A stretch of DNA of 42,642 nucleotides from JARIHD01 sp041743655 (GCA_041743655.1 JBGTMJ010000042.1:1-42642); one strand, 5' to 3'; numbered from the stretch's first letter, positions 1 through 9,755 are shown. Notes: generated by a model from the letters alone, not told the origin. Numbers and translations: made by a program.

Positions 1-25
1 CTGCAGGTCAAACCGTTCAACAATT

Positions 26-1063
26 CTACTGATATAACTCGTAACCAGACCAATCTCTATTTGGTGGAAGTAGGAATGACAGTATGTTTTCGAGTATGTT
101 TTCTACCTTATTGCTGCCACGTTGCTTCCCTCCAATATCGGGCAGTACATCTGTATCCAAAACACAAGGGCGTAGACCGTTTATATTATTTGGCTCATCA
201 TTTTTAGCTGTCTGAAATTCAACCCAAAGGTTATTAGTATCGAAGCGCCCATAGGTAGGACAAAAATGAGGCAACCAGTACGCATTAACATCTTCTTTAA
301 GAATAGTCCGCGTCTGGGAGTCAACTGGGGTTTTTTGAAACTCCAGGTTAATCCACTGAAGAGCTGCATATGCGAGTTGAGATGGGCTTAGTTGCCTTAC
401 CAATACTTCGTCGTCAGAAATAGCTTCTGCGTGCAACTCAGGTAACCCTGCTTCATTACGAAGCGCCTCTAATATTTCCATAGCCATCCTGGCATTGCGG
501 CCATACACTCCATCTTTAGCAACATTAGTCAGGAATGGTTCTTTACTTGCGCTTATTACTGCCATGCTCCAGAGTCTGGGAGCACGCTCATACTGCTTTG
601 GATTAGTGGGATCAATAACTAGGTGTCGATCCCCATCAAAGTCAGGGACTACTAAATGGTCCATGTCGTCATTCCCGATGCCATTAGTGTACTTACCCTC
701 ACCCAGCTTTTGCCCGGTGAGTAATCTGTCCCAGTGTTTAACTCTTAGATCGTGTGGTATAAGAACGTTCATTGGTTGCAGAGTGTACTTTTGCATTACG
801 TCAGAAGTCGGGGCAAGTGCTTCAACACTTTGCGCAAATGTATCTTTAGCTTTCGGTAATCTATATTCTTCTGGTAGAGCACCTCTGCTAATCCCGGCTG
901 CCACAAGTTCAACCATTTCACTATGGTCATATTCAGTCTTACTTTTGGTTGCCAGTTTACCTACCTTGACTGTTTCTGACACTGGACGGAGACGCTGCGT
1001 CTCCTCATTGATTATCTCGCTGGGCAACGCAAGGGCTGTGTCATGCTGCTGTGATATAGTCAT
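26..1063 (-). CDS. Hypothetical protein, 345 aa
   Basis: I do not recognise this protein. It is an intact reading frame from ATG to TAG with no signal peptide, no membrane segment and no catalytic motif that I can name. The composition is that of a soluble cytoplasmic protein, with few cysteines and a charged N-terminus. The start is supported by a purine-rich stretch two to ten bases upstream and by a sigma70-like promoter at 1097-1126. It lies downstream of rpsG on the same strand but is separated from it by a strong terminator and has its own promoter, so it is probably a separate transcription unit. Codon use resembles the neighbouring core genes, with no sign of recent transfer. Confidence 0.75.
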   Translation of the reverse strand: MTISQQHDTALALPSEIINEETQRLRPVSETVKVGKLATKSKTEYDHSEMVELVAAGISRGALPEEYRLPKAKDTFAQSVEALAPTSDVMQKYTLQPMNVLIPHDLRVKHWDRLLTGQKLGEGKYTNGIGNDDMDHLVVPDFDGDRHLVIDPTNPKQYERAPRLWSMAVISASKEPFLTNVAKDGVYGRNARMAMEILEALRNEAGLPELHAEAISDDEVLVRQLSPSQLAYAALQWINLEFQKTPVDSQTRTILKEDVNAYWLPHFCPTYGRFDTNNLWVEFQTAKNDEPNNINGLRPCVLDTDVLPDIGGKQRGSNKVENILENILSFLLPPNRDWSGYELYQ

Positions 1064-1096
1064 AACTCACTCTTAGCTCTCATTTCAATTCAGCTT

Positions 1097-1126
1097 ATAA
1101 TAGCACCTAATATGACTATAAATCAA
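1097..1126 (-). promoter_or_regulatory. Putative sigma70 promoter of the 345-aa gene
   Basis: On the minus strand a TTGATT -35 box (1121-1126) and a TATTAT -10 box (1097-1102) are separated by 18 bases. They lie about 34 bases upstream of the ATG at 1063. Confidence 0.5.
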
Positions 1127-1166
1127 CTAAATGATCATATAACAACACACATAGGAACTTAAAGTT

Positions 1167-1203
1167 AGTATAAACGCACCTGCCTGACATGTGCGTTTAT
1201 ACT
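1167..1203 (-). terminator. Strong hairpin terminator after rpsG
   Basis: A perfect 13-bp inverted repeat (1167-1179 and 1191-1203) surrounds an 11-base loop. It sits 22 bases past the rpsG stop codon. There is no long T tract, but its place and stability make it the likely end of the rpsL-rpsG transcript. Confidence 0.6.
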
Positions 1204-1225
1204 TGATATTGATATTATCTTTGCA

Positions 1226-1705
1226 CTAAGTTCGGGCGAAATGGGCGAAGGCGCGGTTGGCTTCGGCCATTTTGTGTGCGTCTTCCTTCTTTCTGACTGC
1301 TGCGCCTTGGCTGTTGTAGGCGTCAAACAGCTCTTGAGCAATGCGGTCAGCCATGCTCATTCCTTTACGGGAGCGAGCAGCATTCACAAACCACATGGTA
1401 GTAAGGTGCTGTTGGCGCTGGCCCCGAACTTCAAAAGGAATCTGATAGTTGGCACCCCCGACACGACGGGAGCGAGTTTCTACGTGTGGCTGAATATTCC
1501 TAATAGCCGCATCGAAGACTTCGATTGGATTATCAACTTTTAGCTTACGGGCAGCTTTTTGAATACCTTCGTATACCAGACGCTCAGCAAGCTGTTTTTT
1601 GCCATCGCGCATAACGCGGTTAATTACACGCTGCACCTGCACGCTGTTATAGAGGCGATCCGGTTGGATGTCACGGACTAACGCTTTGGTAGTCTTGCGA
1701 GGCAT
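1226..1705 (-). CDS. rpsG: 30S ribosomal protein S7
   Basis: S7 is a primary binder of the 3' major domain of 16S rRNA and organises the head of the small subunit. The 159-aa product matches the usual bacterial length of about 156. It has the family's MPRK start, the GKKQLAERLVYEGIQ segment and the RRVGGANYQIPFEV segment. The start at 1705 is chosen because the protein then begins with the canonical MPRKTTK and because a GGAGAG ribosome-binding site lies within the end of rpsL; a longer frame upstream overlaps rpsL and does not look like S7. It is one base away from the rpsL stop, so the two are translationally coupled in a shortened str operon that lacks fusA and tuf here. Confidence 0.97.
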   Translation of the reverse strand: MPRKTTKALVRDIQPDRLYNSVQVQRVINRVMRDGKKQLAERLVYEGIQKAARKLKVDNPIEVFDAAIRNIQPHVETRSRRVGGANYQIPFEVRGQRQQHLTTMWFVNAARSRKGMSMADRIAQELFDAYNSQGAAVRKKEDAHKMAEANRAFAHFART

Positions 1706-1706
1706 C

Positions 1707-2120
1707 TTACTTGCTCTCCTTCTTGGTACCGTACTTGGAACGGCCTTGTTTACGGTTAGCAACACCTTGAAGGTCGAGTGCACCACGGACAATGTGGTAG
1801 CGTACACCCGGAAGGTCAGGCACCCGCCCACCTTTAACAAGTACTACGGCGTGCTCCTGCAAATTATGGCCCTCGCCACCAATGTAAGCCCATACTTCCT
1901 GACCATTGCCAAGACGTACACGAGCGACCTTGCGAAGCGCCGAGTTAGGCTTCTTAGGGGTCTTGGTCGTAACCTTCACGCAAACGCCCCGCTTAAATGG
2001 CGCAGGTTTCTCGTAGTTACGGTTTTTGAGATTATTCACAACCTTCAAAAGCGCTGGTGACTTGGACTTGCCAATCACCTTACTGCGAGGTTTGCGAACC
2101 AATTGGTTAATTGTTGGCAT
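1707..2120 (-). CDS. rpsL: 30S ribosomal protein S12
   Basis: S12 lies at the decoding centre and helps proofreading. The 137-aa product carries the family signatures KKPNSALRKVARVRL, YIGGEGHNLQEHAVV and GGRVPDLPGVRYH. The lysine of the KKPNSA motif, a known site of streptomycin-resistance changes, is present. Two ATG codons stand in tandem (2123 and 2120). The second gives a better five-base spacing from the AAGGAG ribosome-binding site and the canonical MPTINQL start. It is the first gene of the rpsL-rpsG pair and follows a GC-rich leader with paired segments, at 2121-2215. Confidence 0.97.
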   Translation of the reverse strand: MPTINQLVRKPRSKVIGKSKSPALLKVVNNLKNRNYEKPAPFKRGVCVKVTTKTPKKPNSALRKVARVRLGNGQEVWAYIGGEGHNLQEHAVVLVKGGRVPDLPGVRYHIVRGALDLQGVANRKQGRSKYGTKKESK

Positions 2121-2215
2121 CATTACTCCTTAGGTTTGCAATCTACGCGCATCAGGGAGGGAGAACGAGTGCCAACTCTGCCCTGCCCTTGCTCCCTGGC
2201 TCGGATTGCTTACAT
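2121..2215 (-). promoter_or_regulatory. Possible structured leader of rpsL-rpsG / rpoC 3' hairpin
   Basis: Between the rpoC stop and rpsL two nested stems can be drawn: 2138-2143 with 2204-2209 (six pairs) and 2153-2159 with 2192-2198 (seven pairs). The structure could be the rpoC terminator, an autoregulatory leader of the ribosomal protein pair, or both. No known leader family was recognised. Confidence 0.35.
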
Positions 2216-2238
2216 TTAAATTATTTACTCTAACAGAT

Positions 2239-5200
2239 TTATGCCTTAGCTGCAAGCTCGTCAGCTGCAATGTCATTGGCCTCGTTTGCGCTACCGGCAT
2301 AGCCTGTACCTACAGGAATCTTGCGACCCAGTATAACGTTCTCTTTAAGCCCGTATAACTTGTCTACTCGGCCGGAGGTTGCAGCACCAATCAATACACG
2401 TGTTGTGTCCTGGAATGAAGCAGCACTCAAGAATGAGTCAGTTGAGAGGCTCGCCTTGATAAGCCCAAGCAATAGCTGGTTATAGTTAGCCGGCGTCTTG
2501 CCTTCTTGGACCAGTGCCTCATTGGCTTCAACTGCTGCAAGTTTGCTGACAATATCGCCAGTTACAAATTCGGAGTCACCTGCATCTTCAACCTGCACCC
2601 TGCTAAACATCTGGCGGACGATAATCTCAAGATGCTTGTCGGCGATGTTCTGGCCCTGGCCGGCAAATATCTTAAGGATTTGGTTCATGATGTAGCGCTG
2701 AGTAGCTTCTACGCCCTGCAAGCGCATCAACTCGTGCAAGTTGATAGAGCCGTTGGTCAAACGTTGACCAGCAATAACCGCATCACCATCACTCACCAGA
2801 ATCTGCTTGAAGCCAGGCACTTCGTAGCGGACTACGCTCTGACCAGTTGGGGCAATAATAACTGCCTTATCTGTTACCTCAGCCTTGCCTGCCATTGGGG
2901 CAATAAGTGGCTCTGAACCGTTTTCATGGCTCGCAACTACATCGCCAATGGCGACATCAGTGCCACTCTTAATTTTAACCTGACGCTCGCCAAGCTCTAA
3001 GGACACGTTTTCTTTGTCATTCGCCGTAACCTGAACGATGTAGTGGTCGCCCTCTTCCCACACGTTGACAGTACCAACAATATCAGTCAGATAGGCCTGA
3101 CCCTTAGGAGTGCGGACTTCGAATAGCTCTTCTACGCGGCTAAGACCCTGGGCGGTATCGTCGGCTACAACCGCGCCAGAACGGTGTTTGGAGTCAAGAG
3201 ACAACTGCGTACCGGGCTCACCAATAGACTGGGCAGCAATAACACCGATTGGGTGATGTGCCACGACCATCTCACCTGTAGCCGGATCAACACCATAGGA
3301 TTTCTGGGGTACGCCATGGACAGACGTGGCACTAAGTACGCTCATCACACGGATGCCATCTATTTTGTTGTCAGCTTCAATCGCTTCAGCGGCGGATCTG
3401 GAGATAAGCTCGCCTTGTTTGGCGTGGTCACCAACATTTTGCGCAGAATAACGACCCTCTAAACGTGAGGCATATGCTACGCCAATCTCGGTAGCATCAG
3501 CCCTCAGCATTGCAAACCCTGGGTCGAGTTCCTCGCTGTCGTCACCTGGAATAGTAAAGACATCCTGGGCAACGTCTACAAGACGTCGTGTAAGGTAACC
3601 GGCATCAGCGGTCTTGAGAGCAATGTCAATGAGCGCTTTGCGGGTACCGCGGGTACCGGTAAAGTATTCAAGAGGAGTCAAACCTTCAATATAGCCAGAT
3701 TTAATCGGCAACTCAATGGCACGGCCGGATGCGTCAGAGAATACACCAAGCATACCGACACTCATTTTCATCTGTGAGATATTACCGCGGGCACCGGAGG
3801 TAATGGCAATAGCCATGGTCGATTCCTGATTAGCCATCTGCTGTGCCAGCATATCCTGTACCTTAGAGTCAATCTTGGTCCAGTTTTCTACGGTTAAGCG
3901 GTAGCGCTCTTCGTCAGTGATAAAGCCTTCTTCGTACTGGTCTGATATCGCAGCACCACGGGCTTCACCTTCTTTAACAACCACGTCCATGCCTTCAATT
4001 CTCGTAAAGTCACCCATGCCCATAGACAAGCCTGAGTACGTAGCGTAACTAAAGCCTAATCGTTTAAGGCTGTCAGCGATTTCAGCGGTTCTGGTTTGAC
4101 CATACTTCTGGTATACCAATGCCATAACCTGCTGCAAACGCTTCTTTGTCATGGGCTTGTCCTGAAATGGGAAGTCTTCAGGAAATACCTCATTGAACAA
4201 AAGACGACCAAGTGTTGTTTCGCGCCGGCCTTCACCGCTGTAAGGCACTTTAATGCGGGTTTGAAGCTTAATGGTTCCTTCATCGAGTGCCATCAGGGCT
4301 TCGTTAACACCTGTGAATGCACGGGGTTCACCCTCTGTAGCGCTTGGACGGTCGTATGTCAGGTAATAACAGCCCAATACCATGTCCTGCTCAATGTGCA
4401 GGATCGGGGTACCATCTGCTGGCTTCAGCAAGTTGCGGTTGGCTGCAATAATATCACGGGCTTCAGCTTGGGCGGCATCGGACAACGGAAGGTGTACGGC
4501 CATCTGGTCACCGTCAAAGTCAGCGTTGAAACCTTTACATACGAGCGGATGCAGCTGGATAGCTCGGCCTTCGATTAGTATTGGCTTAAAAGCCTGGATC
4601 GAAAGGCGGTGCAGCGAAGGAGCGCGGTTAAGCAGTACGTATTTGCCACGAATAACTTCGTCTAAGGCGTCCCAAACAGCGATTTCGCCAGTCTCAATCA
4701 TACGCGTTGCAGAACGGATGTTGTGCGCCTGTTCGCGGAAGATAAGTTCACCAATCACGAATGGTTTAAAGAGTTCAAGTGCCATCATCTTAGGCAAACC
4801 ACACTGGTCAATGTTAAGTTCCGGGCCGGCAACGATTACTGAACGGCCGGAGTAATCAACACGCTTCCCCAGCAGGTTCTGCCGGAAACGGCCCTGCTTA
4901 CCCTTAAGCATGTCAGACAAACTTTTCAAACGGCGGCGCTGGCCTGTAGCAGCTACGGCACGGCCAGAGCGGGCACTGTTGTTATCGATCAAGGCGTCCA
5001 CGGCTTCCTGAAGCATACGCTGCTCATTACGGCGGATAACTTCTGGGGCATTGAGCTCAATTAGCTTCTTAAGACGGTTATTGCGGTTAATAACACGGCG
5101 ATATAAGTCGTTAAGATCACTTGTTGCGAAACGGCCACCCGTTAGCTGTACCATAGGACGCAGATCTGGGGGGATAACTGGCAATACAGTCACGCACATG

Positions 5201-6075
5201 CTGCCCGGACGAATATTAGCCCGGCTCATGCCTTCCAATAAACGAAGGCGCTTCATAAGTTTCTTCTTGCGTTGACCCTTGGCACCTTCAGCCTCCTTAG
5301 TAAGGCTAGCAATCAGCTCTGTGAGGTCAATCGCGTCGAGCAACTCCTTCAATGCTGTACCGCCCATGCCAACCTGGATAAGACCCTGCAGGTTGTCTGG
5401 TAAAGCACGATACTCAATTTCACTGATAAGACGAAGTTTTTCAAGGCTGTCAATTTGAGTCTTGAAAGCCTCAAATTCTTTTTCAAGCCGTTCTAGCTCT
5501 TTTGTCTGAGCCTCGGCGAGCGCTTTTAGGTTTGCTTCTTCAGCTTCGGCTTCTTTCTCATAGCGAATCTTAATCGCTTCTTTGGCGGCGGCAAATTCAG
5601 CTTCGCGGTCCTGCCTTAGCTGGTCACGCTTGGGTCCATTAACCTGCTTGACAATATAGTTGGCAAAATAAGCAACCCGTTCGAGGTTTTTGACAGTAAC
5701 ACCAAGGAGTAAACCTATAGCTGATGGAGTACCGCGGAGAAACCAAGTGTGAGCTACAGGCACTGCAAGGCTAATATGGCCCATACGCTCACGACGAACT
5801 ATACTCTTGGTAACAAGCTCCCCGTTTTTGTCGACAGCCGCTTGGCGAGAACGAACGCCTTTGTATTTAGCATCATGGGGATTAATGTCTTTAACTGGCC
5901 CGAAAATCCTTTCACAGAACAGGCCATCACCCTCAGGTTTCTGGGTACGGTAATTGATAGTCTCCGGTTTGGTCACTTCACCGTGGCTCCAATCCAGGAT
6001 ATCTGCGCTGCTCGCAACCGCTAAGCGTACCGCGTCAAAGTCGGCGATAGTTGTACCGGTATTATTTCGACGCAT
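2239..6075 (-). CDS. rpoC: DNA-directed RNA polymerase subunit beta-prime
   Basis: Largest RNA polymerase subunit, 1278 aa. The catalytic magnesium loop NADFDGDQMAVHLPLS is intact, as are GLFCERIFGP, RRERMGHI, the LLNRAPSLHRLSIQAF bridge and PIGVIAAQSIGEPGTQL. A long coiled-coil insertion rich in Glu, Ala and Lys lies near residues 155-220. The start at 6075 is chosen because AAGGAG at the end of rpoB lies six bases upstream; longer starts would overlap rpoB. Odd features: at residues 66-85, where the family has four zinc-binding cysteines, this protein has P, D, V and N. The second zinc site (normally CxxxxxxCxxC before the trigger loop) reads A, P and S, and its fourth cysteine is also absent. 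The trigger-loop signature usually read as MRTFH is LDSKH here. The gene is otherwise full length and intact. Confidence 0.97.
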   Translation of the reverse strand: MRRNNTGTTIADFDAVRLAVASSADILDWSHGEVTKPETINYRTQKPEGDGLFCERIFGPVKDINPHDAKYKGVRSRQAAVDKNGELVTKSIVRRERMGHISLAVPVAHTWFLRGTPSAIGLLLGVTVKNLERVAYFANYIVKQVNGPKRDQLRQDREAEFAAAKEAIKIRYEKEAEAEEANLKALAEAQTKELERLEKEFEAFKTQIDSLEKLRLISEIEYRALPDNLQGLIQVGMGGTALKELLDAIDLTELIASLTKEAEGAKGQRKKKLMKRLRLLEGMSRANIRPGSMCVTVLPVIPPDLRPMVQLTGGRFATSDLNDLYRRVINRNNRLKKLIELNAPEVIRRNEQRMLQEAVDALIDNNSARSGRAVAATGQRRRLKSLSDMLKGKQGRFRQNLLGKRVDYSGRSVIVAGPELNIDQCGLPKMMALELFKPFVIGELIFREQAHNIRSATRMIETGEIAVWDALDEVIRGKYVLLNRAPSLHRLSIQAFKPILIEGRAIQLHPLVCKGFNADFDGDQMAVHLPLSDAAQAEARDIIAANRNLLKPADGTPILHIEQDMVLGCYYLTYDRPSATEGEPRAFTGVNEALMALDEGTIKLQTRIKVPYSGEGRRETTLGRLLFNEVFPEDFPFQDKPMTKKRLQQVMALVYQKYGQTRTAEIADSLKRLGFSYATYSGLSMGMGDFTRIEGMDVVVKEGEARGAAISDQYEEGFITDEERYRLTVENWTKIDSKVQDMLAQQMANQESTMAIAITSGARGNISQMKMSVGMLGVFSDASGRAIELPIKSGYIEGLTPLEYFTGTRGTRKALIDIALKTADAGYLTRRLVDVAQDVFTIPGDDSEELDPGFAMLRADATEIGVAYASRLEGRYSAQNVGDHAKQGELISRSAAEAIEADNKIDGIRVMSVLSATSVHGVPQKSYGVDPATGEMVVAHHPIGVIAAQSIGEPGTQLSLDSKHRSGAVVADDTAQGLSRVEELFEVRTPKGQAYLTDIVGTVNVWEEGDHYIVQVTANDKENVSLELGERQVKIKSGTDVAIGDVVASHENGSEPLIAPMAGKAEVTDKAVIIAPTGQSVVRYEVPGFKQILVSDGDAVIAGQRLTNGSINLHELMRLQGVEATQRYIMNQILKIFAGQGQNIADKHLEIIVRQMFSRVQVEDAGDSEFVTGDIVSKLAAVEANEALVQEGKTPANYNQLLLGLIKASLSTDSFLSAASFQDTTRVLIGAATSGRVDKLYGLKENVILGRKIPVGTGYAGSANEANDIAADELAAKA

Positions 6076-6076
6076 A

Positions 6077-9000
6077 TTACGCTCCTTCCTTATCGTTTTC
6101 TTCTTCGACAACACCATTGACATCACCTGCTGTGGTGCTAACAGCTAATTCAAGGTCATCGCTAACGTCTTCCATAACCATAAGTTCGTCAACTATTACG
6201 TCCTCCTCGGATACATCTACACCAGATACAAGCTGAGCAGGTACGTCAACATCAGACAGATTCTCAGCCTCTTCACGGATATTCGTGGCGAGTACGCTCT
6301 CAGCGTCTATCACTTTATCTGAGTCAACAAGGTCAACTTTAAGGCAAAGGCCTTGCAGCTCTTTGACAAGTACATTGAACGATTCCGGGACCTTCGGCCC
6401 GACAATCTCGGTCTTCTTAATGATAGATTCGTAAGCCTTCGAGCGGCCATAAACATCATCGGACTTGATAGTCAGCATCTCTTGGAGCGTTGCTGCGGCA
6501 CCATAGGCTTCAAGTGCCCACACCTCCATCTCACCAAAGCGTTGGCCACCATTTTGTGCCTTGCCGCCCAGTGGCTGTTGAGTGACCATAGTGTACGGTC
6601 CGGTCGAGCGGGCGTGGATCTTGTCGGCAACCATGTGGTTGAGCTTGATCATGTACATACTGCCTGTAGTAGTGCGTTCGTTAAATGGTTCGCCGGTACG
6701 GCCATCGTAAAGCTGCTGTTTACCATCTTCCGGCAGGCCAGCTTCTTTAAGGAGTTCCTCAATCTTGCTGGATTCTACACCGTTGAACGATGGGCTGGCA
6801 ACTTTGATGCCAAGGGCGCGGGCAGCCATACCCAAGTGGGTTTCGAATAATTGTCCAATGTTCATGCGGCTTGGCACGCCAAGCGGGTTGAGTACGATCT
6901 CTACCGGAGTACCGTCTTCCATGAACGGCATGTCCTCGATAGGCAATATGCGGGCAATCACACCCTTGTTACCGTGGCGGCCACCTAACTTGTCACCGAC
7001 AGCAATCTTGCGCATTTGAGCCACGAATACTTGGATTTGCATAAGCACGCCAGCTTTAAGCTCATGGCCGTTCTCGCGTGAGAATACCTTAACGCCAACT
7101 ACCTTACCATGCTTGCCGTTACTCATGCGTTGTGACGTGTCACGGACTTCCTTGGCCTTTTCACCAAAGATGGCACGCAGTAAGCGCTCTTCAGAGCTTA
7201 ATTCCTGCTCACCTTTAGGCGTAATCTTGCCGACCAGGATGTCACCGGGGTGTACTTCGGCACCAATGCGGACAATACCATCGTCGTCCAAATGGCGCAG
7301 TGCATCCTCAGATACATTGGGTATGTCACGAGTAACAATTTCAGGGCCAAGCTTGGTCTCGCGAACTTCAATCATGAAGTCAACGATATGTACGGATGTC
7401 AGCGTATCATCTTCAACCAGCTTGCGGCTGATAATAATGGCATCTTCAAAATTGTAGCCATTCCATGGCATAAAAGCGACAACCAGATCCTTACCTAAGG
7501 CCAGCTCACCATCCTGGATAGACATGCCTTCAATAAGTACGTCACCCTGCTTAACCTTATCGCCCGTATTCACAACAACTTTCTGGTTAATTGACGTACC
7601 TTCATTGGAGCGGATAAAGTGCTGGGGCTCGTACGTTACAGAACCCTCGACATACTTAACGGTAACACTGTCACCGGTCGCCTTTATGACTGCACCATCC
7701 CCAATAGCTAGTTCCATCTGACCAGTATTGCGGGCAGCTGCACTTTCCAAGCCCGTACCTACGATTGGAGCACTCGGCTTAATAAGTGGTACTGCCTGGC
7801 GTTGCTGATTGCTCCCCATGAGCGAGCGGTACACGTAATTCTTCTCAATAAATGGAATAAGACCGGCGCTTGAACCAATAATTTGGTTACGGGCGGCATC
7901 TACGTGGGTTACGTCAGCGGCGTCAACTTCACCGGACTTCAGTGCAGTACGGGCACTGACGCGTTCTTGCACGAAGCGCCCATCCTTGTCTAGCTCCACA
8001 CCCGCTCCAGCGATAACGGCAGGTTCTTCTTCGGCCGCATCAAGAAAGATAATCTTGTTCGTAACCTTTCCATCAATAACCTTGCGGTAAGGGGTTTCGA
8101 TAAATCCATAGTCGTTAATACGCGCGTAGTTCGCCAAGTTAAGTACCAAGCCAATGTTGGCACCTTCCGGTGTTTCTACTGCACATATACGGCCATAATG
8201 GGTTGCATGAGCATCACGGACTTCAAAGCCGGCACGTTCCCGTGAAAGGCCGCCAGGACCCATCGAGCTCAAGCGGCGCTTATGAGCCAACTCAGACAGC
8301 GGATTGATCTGGTCCATGAACTGTGAAAGCTGTGAGCTGGCGAAGAATTCGCGCACGGCTGCTACGATCGGGCGGGCGTTGACAAGCTGTCCAGGAGTAA
8401 CACTCTCCAGCTCACTCATAGACATGCGATCTTTAGTGTTACGTTCCATGCGCAGCAAACCGATACGGAATTGGCGCTGTACAAGCTCGCCGACGAGTTT
8501 GACACGACGGTTAGCCAATGAATCGATATCATCAACTGGTTCTTGAGTATTGTTCAGCCGGATAAGCTCCGCAACAATTGCTGAGAGGTCCTGCAGCCTC
8601 ATGACACGATTTTCTATAGTATTTGGTACGTCAAGGTTCAACCGTTTGTTGATTTTGTACCGTCCAACGCGGCTGAAGTCGAAACGTTTGAAGTTGTAGA
8701 ACATGTTCTCTAGCAAACTCTTGGCATTGTCAACAGTAGCCAAATCGCCCGGGCGCAGCCGGCGGTATACTTCAATAAGGGCATCGCTCTGGCCGCGGGT
8801 CGGGTCTTTCTCCAAAGTGGCGTCCAAGTAGCTGGCCTTGCCTGTATCAACATGCTTGACCGCTTCCTTCATGGCTGTTTCGGTCATGCCCAGCGCGCGC
8901 AGTAAAGTAGTCACTGGGATTTTGCGTTTGCGGTCAATCTTGACGTATAAGGCGCCGGCAGCAGCGGTCTCAAATTCCAGCCAGGCACCACGCCCAGGAA

Positions 9001-9487
9001 TAACTTTTGCGCCATACAATTTTGTGGAACCATGCTGGTCTGCAGTAAAGAAAACGCCAGCGGAACGAATCAGCTGGCTGACTACAACACGCTCTGCACC
9101 ATTAATGACAAATGTGCCGCGCTTGGTCATCCATGGGTAGTCTCCGAGGTAAATTTCTTGCTCTTTGACCTCACCGGTGACCTTATTGGTGAGTTCAACC
9201 GTCGCCTTAAGCGGAGCGTCGTAGGAGATATTGTTCTCACGCGCTTCCGTTTCGGTCATCTTTGGCTCCTCAAAGTGATAATCTTTGAAGCTCAAGGACA
9301 ATTTGGTGCTCGTATAGTCATCAATTGGACTGATTTCAGCCAATAGCTCGCCAAGACCTTCCTCTACAAACCATTGGAATGATTTGTTCTGGTGGTCGAC
9401 AAGATTGTCAAGCTGGACTGCGTCGTCATGGCGCGTAAAATACACACGCGTGCCGTCCTCGGATACAAATTTTGTACTTTTTGCCAT
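6077..9487 (-). CDS. rpoB: DNA-directed RNA polymerase subunit beta
   Basis: Second-largest RNA polymerase subunit, 1136 aa, shorter than the E. coli protein as expected for a bacterium without the large lineage inserts. The rifampicin-binding cluster is clear: SSQLSQFMDQINPLSELAHK followed by RRLSSMGPGGLSRERAGFEV. HYGRICAVETPEGANIGL, the PWNGYNFEDAI segment, GDKLGGRHGNKGV and the C-terminal GGQRFGEMEVWALEAYGAA all fit. Relative to E. coli the cluster has Ile for Asn at the position after FMDQ and Ser-Ser-Met for Ser-Ala-Leu, so drug response cannot be assumed. The acidic C-terminal tail ends one base before rpoC, and the rpoC ribosome-binding site lies in its last codons. About 270 bases upstream of it hold no gene and presumably the promoter; I could not fix one there. 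Confidence 0.97.
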   Translation of the reverse strand: MAKSTKFVSEDGTRVYFTRHDDAVQLDNLVDHQNKSFQWFVEEGLGELLAEISPIDDYTSTKLSLSFKDYHFEEPKMTETEARENNISYDAPLKATVELTNKVTGEVKEQEIYLGDYPWMTKRGTFVINGAERVVVSQLIRSAGVFFTADQHGSTKLYGAKVIPGRGAWLEFETAAAGALYVKIDRKRKIPVTTLLRALGMTETAMKEAVKHVDTGKASYLDATLEKDPTRGQSDALIEVYRRLRPGDLATVDNAKSLLENMFYNFKRFDFSRVGRYKINKRLNLDVPNTIENRVMRLQDLSAIVAELIRLNNTQEPVDDIDSLANRRVKLVGELVQRQFRIGLLRMERNTKDRMSMSELESVTPGQLVNARPIVAAVREFFASSQLSQFMDQINPLSELAHKRRLSSMGPGGLSRERAGFEVRDAHATHYGRICAVETPEGANIGLVLNLANYARINDYGFIETPYRKVIDGKVTNKIIFLDAAEEEPAVIAGAGVELDKDGRFVQERVSARTALKSGEVDAADVTHVDAARNQIIGSSAGLIPFIEKNYVYRSLMGSNQQRQAVPLIKPSAPIVGTGLESAAARNTGQMELAIGDGAVIKATGDSVTVKYVEGSVTYEPQHFIRSNEGTSINQKVVVNTGDKVKQGDVLIEGMSIQDGELALGKDLVVAFMPWNGYNFEDAIIISRKLVEDDTLTSVHIVDFMIEVRETKLGPEIVTRDIPNVSEDALRHLDDDGIVRIGAEVHPGDILVGKITPKGEQELSSEERLLRAIFGEKAKEVRDTSQRMSNGKHGKVVGVKVFSRENGHELKAGVLMQIQVFVAQMRKIAVGDKLGGRHGNKGVIARILPIEDMPFMEDGTPVEIVLNPLGVPSRMNIGQLFETHLGMAARALGIKVASPSFNGVESSKIEELLKEAGLPEDGKQQLYDGRTGEPFNERTTTGSMYMIKLNHMVADKIHARSTGPYTMVTQQPLGGKAQNGGQRFGEMEVWALEAYGAAATLQEMLTIKSDDVYGRSKAYESIIKKTEIVGPKVPESFNVLVKELQGLCLKVDLVDSDKVIDAESVLATNIREEAENLSDVDVPAQLVSGVDVSEEDVIVDELMVMEDVSDDLELAVSTTAGDVNGVVEEENDKEGA

Positions 9488-9755
9488 ATACAGTATGCAA
9501 CTCCCCTTCTTATGGCCATGCTTGCCATTTTAAGTGCAAACACAGGCCCCTACTTTGACAAGGCTTTTTGATATTTTGTGGACTTTGGCGCGCGAAGGTC
9601 TCTAAGGAAGGTGTTTTTGGTGCCTAATGTGTAAAATTAACAGCACTACCTAGCTTACACTGCTTCTTAGCATAAGATTTTGCAGCACTAAGGCTTTAAT
9701 GTCAAGTATAAATGGAGCAAATTGCATATTACTCGCACAAAATAAGCATTTTGGC

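Noticed and set aside
5400..5640. The Glu/Lys-rich coiled-coil part of rpoC as a separate inserted element
   Set aside because: It is continuous with the beta-prime frame and lies where the family carries lineage-specific inserts.
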